From assembly GCA_049305865.1 (NCBI GenBank), contig JBAQPP010000027.1:1-24152 (forward strand): 24,152 nucleotides of DNA, in the 5' to 3' direction. This stretch comes from UBA6263 sp049305865 (lineage in GTDB: Bacteria > Patescibacteriota > Gracilibacteria > Absconditabacterales > Absconditicoccaceae). This document shows positions 15,606 through 22,571 of the stretch, one piece after another (positions within the stretch are counted from its first letter, which is position 1; each line of letters starts with the position of its first letter). Below the pieces are notes generated by a model. The model made no database searches and was not told the origin of the DNA. It saw only the letters and a list, made by a program, of their open reading frames with translations. A program made the position numbers and the translations under genes.

Positions 15606-16484
15606 CTATATATTTTTTATATATATTTTATCGCTTTTGAACATCAAAAAACTTAAAATAAAGTATCATATAATTATAAGAGGTATAGTTATAAAGTTTC
15701 GGTTATAAAATAGACTCAAATTATAAATTAAATGTACACCAAATCATAAAATAATTCCAATAAAAACAAATAATATAAATCAGACTTGTCCTCCAATAAG
15801 GGGGATTTTTAGTTTTTTATTTAATCATTTCATAGCAAGATATGCTACTATTCAGGTTGTAACTACATGTATCATAGAAGATATTATTCATCTACCTAGA
15901 CTCAATCATATCAAATTTATTTCTTGGTTTAAAATATTTGATCCCAAATAAAATATATTTTCTACAATTGCAAATGCCAATCCTATCAATATACAAAAAA
16001 ATATTAAATCAGAATTATTTCTTCATTCTTTTAAAAAAATATTTTCACCTGCCGTAAATTTTATTATCTCTTCTGCATATGCCGCAAGAAAATAATACAT
16101 CAAAACTACTGTTAATCATGTTAAATATCATCCATATCCTATTCATAAAAATAATATAATTCATAAAGCAATAGATTGTAAAATACTTTTTCTATTAATA
16201 TTCTTATAAAATAACGAATTTATAATTAAGAAAAAACCACAATAAATAATAAATATTGCCATGCTTTTAAGGTTCAAAATTTCTGCAAAATACATATTGT
16301 TTAATCATAGATATCCAAGTACATATTTGTAAATAAAAAGGAATCCAACCATAAAAAAACCAGTCAAAAATATTTTCCAAGTTAGGTTTATTTTTATTTT
16401 TTTATCAATAAAAATACTGTTTATAAGCCATATCCGGATATAAACTATGATTAATAAAATCAATATTGCTCATAAAATATTCAT
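15606..16484 (-). CDS. prsW: PrsW-family intramembrane protease (UGA = Gly)
   Basis: The 292-residue frame from ATG at 16484 to TAG uses TGA for about half of its Gly codons and is invisible under the standard code. It is almost entirely hydrophobic, with about eight membrane segments. The family's conserved polar residues are present in order: AYAEEIIKF (Glu138-Glu139, Lys142), GLAFAIVENIFY (Glu175), SSMIHVVTTG (His206) and VHLIYNLSL (His251, Asn255). These match the EE-K, F-E and two His motifs of PrsW/M82 proteases, best known for cleaving anti-sigma factors in Bacillus. The local substrate is unknown; no sigma or anti-sigma gene is in the window. It lies 67 bases downstream of, and in the same direction as, the DUF2103-like gene. 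Confidence 0.85.
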
Positions 16485-16551
16485 TTAAATGTTCTATTTA
16501 TAAACACTATAATTGTAAACAAACCTTTTTAAAACACAAATCTACCTATCT

Positions 16552-16836
16552 TTAATATTTTTTCAAGAAATCCATAAGTTGTTCTTTATTTGCCTCATTA
16601 CAAACTACAAAAAGTTCTTGAGCAGTTGCTCATTTACTCATTATACATTTGATTCAACTATCAGTTCAATAAGAAACTTTAAATCTCAATTCTGACGATC
16701 ATTTTTGTTGTCTAGATATCCTACCAGGAATTATTCTTATTATTGCTGGATTTTTTTCTATTTCCAACAAAATCTTATGAAATTCTTCCATTATTGTATG
16801 CTCAGTTTTTACTTTTTGGAATTTGATTTTAGCCAT
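16552..16836 (-). CDS. Small conserved protein, DUF2103-like (UGA = Gly)
   Basis: The 94-residue frame runs from ATG at 16836 to TAA and contains four TGA codons read as Gly. Visible motifs are VKTEHTIMEEF near the N-terminus, IIRIIPGRISRQQKG (about 32-46), and a C-terminal half with GTDSGIKCIMSKGATAQE followed by LFVVCN. The pattern of EHT, IIPGRI, a strand-rich core and a -QE-FVV segment resembles my memory of the DUF2103 family of predicted metal-binding proteins; I cannot confirm this without a profile search. The function is unknown. It is divergent from prmC, separated by 51 bases that contain a perfect palindrome. Confidence 0.7.
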
Positions 16837-16845
16837 GGAATAGTT

Positions 16846-16859
16846 ATCTTATATAAGAT
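16846..16859. promoter_or_regulatory. Palindrome in the divergent DUF2103-like/prmC promoter region
   Basis: ATCTTATATAAGAT is a perfect 14-bp inverted repeat and contains TATA-like hexamers on both strands. It lies in the 51-base gap between two divergent starts and could be a shared -10 region or an operator. Confidence 0.4.
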
Positions 16860-16887
16860 CTTTTATATAAAAATTATCTATTACTTT

Positions 16888-17751
16888 ATGACTATTCAAG
16901 ACCTAATAGCAAATCCAGATTATCCCCAAAAAATAATATTACAAAAGCTCATCTGTCATTTTTGTAATATTTCAAGAGAAGATATGCGGGTTAAGTCCGA
17001 TCAAGAAATTAAGAATTCCGACTTAGAAAAGATTATATCTTGATACAACGCATATGTAAAAGATTCCAAGCCTTTGGATTATATATTATGACATGTGGAA
17101 TTTTTTGGTATCAAGTTTTTAGTAAACCAGCATACTATTATACCTCGTCCAGAGACAGAATATATGATAAGTGCAGTTACAGAATATTGCCACAAAATCT
17201 TAATAAATAAATCTGATAATATACTTATGGATATTGGAACTTGATGTTGAGTTCTCTGAATATCTGTATTGTTACAAAATCCTGATGTTTTCCAAACTGT
17301 ATTCTTGACTGATTATTCTCAAGATGCTATTTTAGTAGCAAAACAGAATTATGATAATCTTATTAAATCAGATAAATTTGATACCAAATTTATACGATCA
17401 GATTTAGTAAATTTTACTGATAGTTATTCATCACTTATTTGAAACAAAGATATTGTCTTGTTGGGTAACCTTCCATATATACCCGAAAAAACTCATGATG
17501 AAAATAATCCTGATAGCGTAAAAAAACGAGAACCTAGAATGGCTTTTGTAGGAGGCGAGGACTGATTGATATACTATTACAAAATGTTTGATCAGATTAT
17601 AGATTTTAAGCTACATAAAATTGTAATGTTTCTAGAAATGATGACACGACAAGTAGATATTTTACGTTCCAAATATTCAGATTACTTCACTTTCGAAGAG
17701 GTTAAAACTTTTCATTTTAACATTAGAATTGTCAAAGTCAGGTTTAGCTAA
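16888..17751 (+). CDS. prmC: Release factor glutamine methyltransferase PrmC/HemK (UGA = Gly)
   Basis: The 287-residue frame from ATG at 16888 ends at TAA 17749. PrmC uses SAM to methylate the Gln of the GGQ motif in class I release factors. Motifs: an N-terminal helical domain (1-80), RPETE (87-91), the SAM loop MDIGTGCGVLG (about 114-124) with three of its Gly encoded by TGA, and NLPYIPE (194-200) at the catalytic site (NPPY in most members, so the second residue differs). Length is normal for the family. I chose the internal ATG because the upstream one (16705) would overlap the opposite-strand gene and add a non-homologous Tyr/Phe-rich stretch. In a UGA-recoded cell the substrate should be RF1 alone, since RF2 is not needed. 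The stop abuts the stop of the next, convergent gene. Confidence 0.92.
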
Positions 17752-17904
17752 TTATGCCAATCCTAAAATATAATCTCATTCTTCTTCCATTTCATTATTT
17801 ATATTTTCTTCAACAAGTACTTCTAACAAACATAACTTAGTTTCATCATTATTTTGTTTACATATATCTTCCTGCTTATTTTCTATATTATTTATTTCCT
17901 TCAT
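17752..17904 (-). CDS. Small acidic hypothetical protein, 50 residues (one UGA = Gly)
   Basis: The frame runs from ATG at 17904 to TAA. It starts MKEINNIENKQEDICKQNND and ends EEEGDYILGLA, with the G of EEEGD encoded by TGA. It is Glu/Asn-rich with no membrane segment. Its stop directly abuts the prmC stop. The start lies only about 17 bases after the T run of a hairpin terminator downstream of tRNA-His, so expression may need readthrough or a promoter I cannot identify. Function unknown. Confidence 0.5.
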
Positions 17905-17920
17905 TTGATAAATTAAATTT

Positions 17921-17948
17921 AAAAAAGCTCTCTATTTTTCTAGAGAGC
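17921..17948 (-). terminator. Terminator downstream of tRNA-His (or attenuator before the small ORF)
   Basis: A perfect 7-bp stem gctctct / agagagc with an 8-base loop is followed on the minus strand by TTTTTT. It lies 100 bases after the tRNA 3' end and just before the start of the 50-residue ORF. Confidence 0.75.
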
Positions 17949-18047
17949 ATAAAATTTATTATTCTAGAAAAATTTAGTTTTGATGGAATAAGTGATGTAG
18001 ATGGTTAGTTTTATATATCATAATTTATTTTAAAACTTAATTAAATA

Positions 18048-18124
18048 TGGGGTGACTGACGGGGATCGAACCCGCGACAAACGGAGTCACAGTCCGCTAC
18101 TCTACCAACTGAGCTACAGTCACC
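18048..18124 (-). tRNA. tRNA-His (anticodon GTG)
   Basis: The minus strand folds into a full cloverleaf. The acceptor stem is GGTGACTG/CAGTCACC and includes the His-specific G-1:C73 pair. The D-arm is AGCTCAGTTGGTAGAGT, the anticodon loop CTGTGAC (GTG), the T-arm GCGGGTTCGATCCCCGT, and the CCA end is encoded. It is divergent from the YerC-like regulator. Confidence 0.97.
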
Positions 18125-18126
18125 AA

Positions 18127-18146
18127 TACTTTACTATAGTAAAGTA
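18127..18146. promoter_or_regulatory. Operator 1: perfect 20-bp palindrome at the tRNA-His start
   Basis: TACTTTACTATAGTAAAGTA is a perfect inverted repeat. It begins 2 bases upstream of the tRNA-His 5' end and overlaps the end of its -10 box. It is nearly the same as operator 2; the centres are 46 bp apart. Confidence 0.75.
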
Positions 18147-18172
18147 GATAATGATTTTAAAACCAAAATCAA
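18145..18172 (-). promoter_or_regulatory. Promoter of tRNA-His
   Basis: On the minus strand: TTGATT (18167-18172), a 16-base spacer, TATCTA (18145-18150). Operator 1 covers the -10/+1 area and operator 2 abuts the -35. Confidence 0.6.
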
Positions 18173-18192
18173 TACTTTATTGTAATAAAGTA
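18173..18192. promoter_or_regulatory. Operator 2: near-perfect 20-bp palindrome
   Basis: TACTTTATTGTAATAAAGTA matches operator 1 at all but a few central bases; TACTTTA and TAAAGTA are identical in both. It overlaps the -35 box of the YerC-like gene on + and abuts the -35 of tRNA-His on -. Confidence 0.75.
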
Positions 18193-18207
18193 TAAAATAA
18201 TTATATA
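18180..18207 (+). promoter_or_regulatory. Promoter of the YerC-like regulator
   Basis: TTGTAA (18180-18185), a 16-base spacer and TATATA (18202-18207). The -35 lies within operator 2, which suggests autorepression. Confidence 0.45.
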
Positions 18208-18221
18208 CATGTATTTAAATT

Positions 18222-18512
18222 ATGAAATTATTCATGACCAATACTCAACTTCAAAAAGTTTCTTCCAACCTACAAAAAGCTTTCCTAAAACTCAAAACAT
18301 CAAAACAGGTATTTAACTTTCTTAGAGATTTACTTACTGAAGATGAAATTATAGAATTTTCACTTAGACTAGAAATAGCTACAAGACTATATAAATGACA
18401 AAATTACAAAGAAATAGAAAAATCTACTTGAGCCTCTTCAACTACAATAGCTAGAGTTGCCAAATTTTTAAAAGGAGAATTTGGTGGGTATAAAAATATA
18501 TTAAAAGACTAA
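18222..18512 (+). CDS. yerC: TrpR-superfamily transcription regulator, YerC/YecD (HisR-like) family (UGA = Gly)
   Basis: The frame of 96 residues runs from ATG 18222 to TAA 18510; a second Met at 18234 is an alternative start. Motifs match the YerC/YecD branch of the Trp repressor fold: FLRDLLTEDEIIEFSLRLEI (about 33-52), GQNYKEIEKSTGASSTTIARV (helix-turn-helix, about 59-79) and a C-terminal FGGYKNIL. Two Gly (KGQ and STGAS) are TGA codons. TrpR-type proteins bind palindromic operators as dimers, usually with an amino acid co-repressor. To my knowledge YerC of Firmicutes has been proposed as a histidine-responsive repressor (HisR). Here the gene is divergent from tRNA-His, with two palindromes on the shared promoters. 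Regulation of its own gene and of tRNA-His is inferred. Confidence 0.9.
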
Positions 18513-18524
18513 AAATATCTAATA

Positions 18525-18550
18525 TTGACTTTATTATAAAAATATATAAA
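18525..18550 (+). promoter_or_regulatory. Putative promoter of the 101-residue gene
   Basis: TTGACT lies at 18525-18530, with TATAAA at 18545 (short 14-base spacer) or TAAATT at 18547 (16 bases). The -35 hexamer is shared with the units starting at 20650, 21436 and 22104. Confidence 0.4.
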
Positions 18551-18584
18551 TTATTTTCGCAAACAAAAATAATGAAACGGAGTT

Positions 18585-18890
18585 ATGAAGAAATTTTATT
18601 TCACAGAAAAAAACATCATAAATGTTATTAAACAATTGATGTTCAAGATTACTACACAGGAAATGCCCTCACTTGAAATTACCACTTTAAGTGGCAATAT
18701 TCAGTTACCTGGTGGTGCTTATATCGGTTGTAGGAAATCTACTGTACTCTTACTCTCTCATACGATATCAGATTTTAAACTGGTTATAAGAAGAGACGAC
18801 AGAAAGGGAGAATCGTATGAATATCCATTAGATGATATAACTATCCAATGGATCAAAGAGCACAAAATACCCATTCACAACAGAATCTAA
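18585..18890 (+). CDS. Hypothetical protein, 101 residues, TGA-free
   Basis: I do not recognise it. It starts MKKFYFTEKNIINVIKQLMF and continues with a strand-rich segment (LEITTLSGNIQLPGGAYIGC, about 31-50), a charged stretch RRDDRKGESYEYP (about 69-81) and ends KIPIHNRI. It has no signal peptide or membrane segment. All five Gly codons are GGN, unlike the TGA-rich neighbours. The leader contains gcaaacaaaaat, and cggag lies 3 bases before the ATG, one of the few SD-like sites in the window. A strong hairpin terminator follows within 20 bases of the stop, so it appears monocistronic. Confidence 0.75.
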   Translation: MKKFYFTEKNIINVIKQLMFKITTQEMPSLEITTLSGNIQLPGGAYIGCRKSTVLLLSHTISDFKLVIRRDDRKGESYEYPLDDITIQWIKEHKIPIHNRI

Positions 18891-18907
18891 ACTTTCTTTT
18901 GGAATCC

Positions 18908-18942
18908 AAAATACACCCACGTTTTCGCGGGTGTATTTTTTT
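18908..18942. terminator. Bidirectional terminator between the 101-residue gene and dnaX
   Basis: The stem aaatacaccc / gggtgtattt with loop acgttttcgc is followed by a T run on + and by a shorter TTTT on -. It separates two convergent genes. Confidence 0.85.
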
Positions 18943-18961
18943 ATAATAAATTTGTTTTAAA

Positions 18962-20404
18962 CTATGCTAATTTCCTAGCAAAATAACTTTCTTTATTTTC
19001 AAACTTTATATCTATTCTGATTTTGGATCACAATACATTTGCAAATGCTGTTTCAATCAGCTTTTTGTTTTCATCACCGTCCAATAATATTTTTGTCATT
19101 TTATTTATTATTATAGCATTTACTGTATTATCCTTGATATCTTCTATTATAAAATTTCATCTTAAATTTTGTTGTAGTGATATTTTATTTATTTTACTCA
19201 AAACGTTGTTCCATATATCATCTCGATTTTGATTATCTTGTTTTTCTTGAGCTGTTGTTACAACATCAGATCTAGTTGAAGGTGCTTCTACTTTGATTAC
19301 ATCTACAATCATACTTTCATTTACTACACTAGAAGATTCTTTTTCAATCACTATTGCTGTATCAATTTTCTTATCTGTAATCTTAGTTTTACTAGTTTTA
19401 TCGATATTGTTATTCCCCAAATACTTATTAAATGCGATTTTGTATACTATCACTGGATACGGATAATATCTTATAGTTGAAATAATTTCAGAGAATCATT
19501 CACTTACGCTCAATAAAAAATCCATATCGTTTGTTAGATTATGATCTATATAAATCAGTGCTTGTTTTGCAAATTGATGTAAATCTATTCAGGTCTGATA
19601 TATTTTATCAACTTCTTGAAATACAATATTTCTATCTCATCATCTTATAGTTTCCAAAAAATCCTTTATCATTTTTTCAGAAGCAACTCATAGAAATTTA
19701 GTTACATGTTCTTGAGTAATATCTCATAAAATGCTTATCTGATCTATATATTTCACAGCATCACGCACACATCATTCAGAAATCTTTGAAATAATATTTA
19801 AAGCATCTTGATCATAGTTCAGATTTTCTTTTTGAGATATCCATTCCAGATGTTTTACCATATCATTTTCCAAAACTTTTTTGAAATTGAAAACCTGACA
19901 ACGAGAAATGATTGTATCTGGAACCTTGTGCATTTCTGTTGTGGCGAGTACAAAACATACATTATCTCTAGGTTCTTCAATGGTTTTTAGCAATGCATTA
20001 AAAGCTCATTTACTCAACATATGTACCTCATCTATAACATATATTTTTTTCTTTAATTGTGTTGGTGGGTAGGGTACCTTATCCAAAATTTCTTCTCTTA
20101 TATTATCTATTCAGGTATGAGAGGCCGCATCTATTTCTATATAATCAAGTGTCGTTCATCTATTGATAGTCTGGCAATTATCGCATTCATTACATGGGCT
20201 ACCATCTTTGAGATCCAAACAATTCAATGCTTTTGCAAGTATCCTAGCAGCGGTAGTTTTACCTGTTCCTCTAGGTCAAAATAGCAAAAAATTATGATGT
20301 ATTTTTTGGTCAGATTTCATCTGAGCTTTGAGTATATCAGTAATATGATTTTGTCATATTATGGCATCAAACGTTTGAGGACGGTATTTATTTGCTAGAG
20401 ACAC
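18962..20404 (-). CDS. dnaX: DNA polymerase III gamma/tau subunit DnaX (UGA = Gly, GTG start)
   Basis: The frame of 480 residues runs from GTG at 20404 to TAG and reads VSLANKYRPQTFDAIIGQNH at the N-terminus, the family's standard opening. A TAA four codons upstream excludes a longer start. It is the clamp-loader ATPase that loads the sliding clamp. Motifs: Walker A GPRGTGKT (43-50) whose first Gly is TGA, zinc module Cys 62, 71, 74 and 77, Walker B VIDEVHML (123-130), sensor 1 LATTE (153-157) and arginine finger SRC (167-169). A Ser/Lys/Asp-rich linker lies at about 330-400, followed by a short C-terminal domain. It is shorter than E. coli tau (643) but close to other CPR-size DnaX as far as I recall. 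No recR or DUF149 gene is adjacent, although these often accompany dnaX. Confidence 0.95.
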
Positions 20405-20572
20405 TTTGATAAATTAATAATTAAAAGTTAATAATTTATAATTTTACATTCCAAATTTATCATTTCCTTGTATGTATTTATTTCTATTTTTTTTGCAATC
20501 CTAATAAAATATTTTTATCCCCAATACAATATTTTGTTGTTAATAAACTATAACAAAAATCGATAACTAGTA

Positions 20573-20600
20573 TTGACTTTTATATTAAAATATTTATAAC
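20573..20600 (+). promoter_or_regulatory. Promoter of the 187-residue gene
   Basis: TTGACT (20573-20578), a 16-base spacer and TATAAC (20595-20600). The leader that follows is A-rich (aataacaaacaaaa) without an SD. Confidence 0.6.
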
Positions 20601-20649
20601 ATAATCTCACTAATTAAACAAAAATTAATAACAAACAAAATCTTTTTTT

Positions 20650-21213
20650 ATGAATGAATTAAAAGTTTTTATTGCCGATACAAAAGGCAAGACATTATCA
20701 TTCCTACTTGAATTGATAGGTTTGATACTTGAAGTGTTCAACGCTCAGAATTTCACTGATTCGGAAAAGCAAATCAAAGACGGCGAAACGGTGCTACGTG
20801 AAATGAGCAGATCAGAAAAAGCAATCTTTTCGCTCTCAAATACGCTGATCGAAATTCTAAAGAGTAAAGAATCTGAACAGGAAGTTCTCCTAAGCGGTGA
20901 TAATATCATCATAGAGGAGAATTGTGATTGTCCTATATGTACAATGATGCCATTGTTGATGGGGATCAAACCGGAAAGAGAAAAAACCTGTTATCCCAAA
21001 GATTCAATGCATCCCGACTGGTTGAAAATGCTTGAACTTGACAAAGACATCAAACACCTTAATGCTCAGATCCAAGCGTTAGATAGATTCTTCTGGGATT
21101 CTATAAAAGCAGATCTGCCGGAAGAAACACAGGATTATGATGACCTTGCTGTCAGGACTGGCTTCCAAATCGTTGCATATAACGAACAAGCAGAACCTGA
21201 AACACAGGAATAA
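20650..21213 (+). CDS. Hypothetical protein, 187 residues, TGA-free, GC-richer
   Basis: I do not recognise it. It is a mostly helical, acidic, soluble protein. An amphipathic N-terminal helix covers about 13-33 (KGKTLSFLLELIGLILEV), and a Cys-rich patch ENCDCPICTMMP sits at about 90-101 with another Cys near 118. A helical segment (about 125-155) and an acidic tail ending EPETQE follow. The C-C-C pattern might bind metal; that is inference. All six Gly codons are GGN and none is TGA; a sampled line has about 42% GC against under 30% in dnaX. It has its own promoter and a strong terminator. The start has no SD, only an A-rich and T-rich leader. Possibly acquired from a standard-code donor. Confidence 0.8.
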   Translation: MNELKVFIADTKGKTLSFLLELIGLILEVFNAQNFTDSEKQIKDGETVLREMSRSEKAIFSLSNTLIEILKSKESEQEVLLSGDNIIIEENCDCPICTMMPLLMGIKPEREKTCYPKDSMHPDWLKMLELDKDIKHLNAQIQALDRFFWDSIKADLPEETQDYDDLAVRTGFQIVAYNEQAEPETQE

Positions 21214-21236
21214 TCAATCCTGGCTTATTTACAAAG

Positions 21237-21267
21237 CTGTCGTCATTTTTATGGCGGCAGTTTTTTT
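21237..21267 (+). terminator. Terminator of the 187-residue gene (copy 1 of a duplicated element)
   Basis: The stem ctgtcgtcat / atggcggcag (with G-U pairs) around a TTTT loop is followed by seven T. It is almost identical to the element at 22014. Confidence 0.9.
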
Positions 21268-21366
21268 ATTAAAATATTATAAAAACAGAATTATTTCAAA
21301 GTATACATAAATCTATAAAGCTAAACAATAATTGTATTTGCTTGTACTGCACAGCAGTATTAATAG

Positions 21367-21396
21367 TTGACTTTTTTAATCTTTTATTTATATAAT
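21367..21396 (+). promoter_or_regulatory. Promoter of the 184-residue gene
   Basis: TTGACT, an 18-base spacer and a perfect TATAAT (21391-21396). The leader caagaaacaaaataacaaac is A-rich. Confidence 0.7.
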
Positions 21397-21435
21397 AAAA
21401 CAAGAAACAAAATAACAAACAAATAAAAAAATATT

Positions 21436-21990
21436 ATGAGCGCAAAATTATGGTTTCTCCAAAATATCGAGGATATAATGGAGCAAAATAATGAAAAGTT
21501 TGGCATTGGCAAAAATAGTTGGTACAACAAACTTTTCATGTCCGTACACTTATTCATTGCAGGCAAATATTTTCAGAGAGAGGGTATATTGCAGGAAATG
21601 GAACTAATCTACAAATCAGATACACCACCAGAAATTCATGAATCTAAGCCTATCGGCTTCATCTTACCTTCAAAGAAAAAAAAAGAAGGCAAACTGGAAT
21701 TTGGGTTGACCAATCCTGAGAATGTTGAAAAACTACGTCCTATCAGGAGCAGAAACGACAAACTCAACGAAGAGTTATTTATCCTACAGGATTTCCTGAT
21801 GTTTTTGTATAGTATCGATCCACGTTCGCAAATCTTTGAGGAACAGTATCTTTCACAATTGGAATCAATGTTTGAACAGTGGTGGGAAGAGCAGATGACA
21901 CTGCGTACCAAAGCATTGGAAGATTTGAAAACACAGGATAGTCAAGCGAACTCTGATCAAAACGGGAAGCCTATCTCTAGCAATACCTAA
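21436..21990 (+). CDS. Hypothetical protein, 184 residues, TGA-free, GC-richer
   Basis: I do not recognise it. It starts MSAKLWFLQNIEDIMEQNNE and is predicted to be helical and charged. Features are an aromatic segment KNSWYNKLFMSVHLFIAGKY (about 26-45), a basic patch SKKKKEGK (about 79-86), an acidic/aromatic helix with FEQWWEEQM (about 150-158), and a polar Ser/Asn tail. No signal peptide or clear membrane helix. All eight Gly codons are GGN. It has its own promoter, an A-rich leader without SD, and a terminator nearly identical to that of the preceding gene. The two proteins have similar lengths but I see no sequence similarity. The pair could be phage-derived or imported from a host; function unknown. 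Confidence 0.8.
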   Translation: MSAKLWFLQNIEDIMEQNNEKFGIGKNSWYNKLFMSVHLFIAGKYFQREGILQEMELIYKSDTPPEIHESKPIGFILPSKKKKEGKLEFGLTNPENVEKLRPIRSRNDKLNEELFILQDFLMFLYSIDPRSQIFEEQYLSQLESMFEQWWEEQMTLRTKALEDLKTQDSQANSDQNGKPISSNT

Positions 21991-22013
21991 TATTAAGATC
22001 TTTTTTACAAAGA

Positions 22014-22044
22014 CTGTTGTCATTTTTATGGCGGCAGTTTTTTT
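22014..22044 (+). terminator. Terminator of the 184-residue gene (copy 2 of a duplicated element)
   Basis: The stem ctgttgtcat / atggcggcag around TTTT is followed by seven T. It differs from the copy at 21237 at only one base of the hairpin, and the flanking acaaag is shared. Confidence 0.9.
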
Positions 22045-22050
22045 ATAAAC

Positions 22051-22078
22051 TTGACTTTACTTGGTAAATATATATAAA
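22051..22078 (+). promoter_or_regulatory. Promoter of the 107-residue gene
   Basis: TTGACT (22051-22056), a 16-base spacer and TATAAA (22073-22078). The leader acagaaacaaaaaacaaaa is A-rich. Confidence 0.6.
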
Positions 22079-22103
22079 ATACAGAAACAAAAAACAAAAA
22101 AAT

Positions 22104-22427
22104 ATGCTTATGTCTAAAGAAATTAAAATTGAAGAGTACAAAGAACAACTAGGGAAAGACTATTTTTTGGTAAAAATTATTTGGGACGAAATTTGTAAAA
22201 CAGATTTTTGTTTGGAATGTTCAGATCCCTTGAAAAAAAATGAACAACCAGTAGATGAATGTACTGAACTTGAAAAGATTCTTCTTGCATGTATAGTTTA
22301 CCTGGAAGATGCAGAAGAAAAAGCTCTACTTACAAGAATCTTTTTGTTGACTGCATACCAGCAACACCAGATTACTTTTGGAGCTGTCATTAGAGTCAGA
22401 AAATCATTTCTTATCGTAGTAGAATAA
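22104..22427 (+). CDS. Hypothetical protein, about 107 residues, TGA-free
   Basis: I do not recognise it. The start is MLMSKEIKIEEYKEQLGKDY; the Met at 22110 is an equally good start. It is acidic and helical, with Cys residues in CKTDFCLECSDPL (about 31-43), another Cys near 53, and a hydrophobic helix ILLACIVYLEDAEEKALL (about 59-76). Both Gly codons are GGN. The clustered Cys could bind a metal ion, but this is only inferred. It is a monocistronic unit with a TTGACT promoter, a CAAAAAACAAAAAAAT leader and a strong terminator, like the two genes before it. Confidence 0.75.
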   Translation: MLMSKEIKIEEYKEQLGKDYFLVKIIWDEICKTDFCLECSDPLKKNEQPVDECTELEKILLACIVYLEDAEEKALLTRIFLLTAYQQHQITFGAVIRVRKSFLIVVE

Positions 22428-22440
22428 AATCTACTACAAG

Positions 22441-22472
22441 AATCCTTCCCTTTTTCGGGGGAGGATTTTTTT
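22441..22472 (+). terminator. Terminator of the 107-residue gene
   Basis: The stem aatccttccc / gggggaggatt with a short T-rich loop is followed by a T run. Confidence 0.85.
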
Positions 22473-22513
22473 GTCAACTATATTTTTGACATATAGATTA
22501 TATTAAATAAGTA

Positions 22514-22541
22514 TTGATTCTATATAAAAAATATATATTTT
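22514..22541 (+). promoter_or_regulatory. Possible promoter of dprA
   Basis: TTGATT (22514-22519), a 16-base spacer and TATTTT (22536-22541), 30 bases before the dprA start. The -10 is weak. Confidence 0.35.
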
Positions 22542-22571
22542 AAATCAGATTTATTATACAGATTATTTGAT

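Noticed and set aside
16705..16887. Longer N-terminus for PrmC from ATG 16705.
   Set aside because: It would overlap the opposite-strand gene and add a Phe/Tyr-rich segment absent from the family; the ATG at 16888 gives normal length.
19884..19895. A-rich run in dnaX that might cause programmed frameshifting to make a gamma form.
   Set aside because: The zero-frame codons are TTC AAA AAA GTT, which do not give the A-AAA-AAG register, and no stimulatory hairpin is evident.
20515..20523. TTATCCCCA, one mismatch from a DnaA box, upstream of dnaX.
   Set aside because: Single site in AT-rich DNA with no cluster of boxes and no dnaA or dnaN nearby; not enough for an origin.
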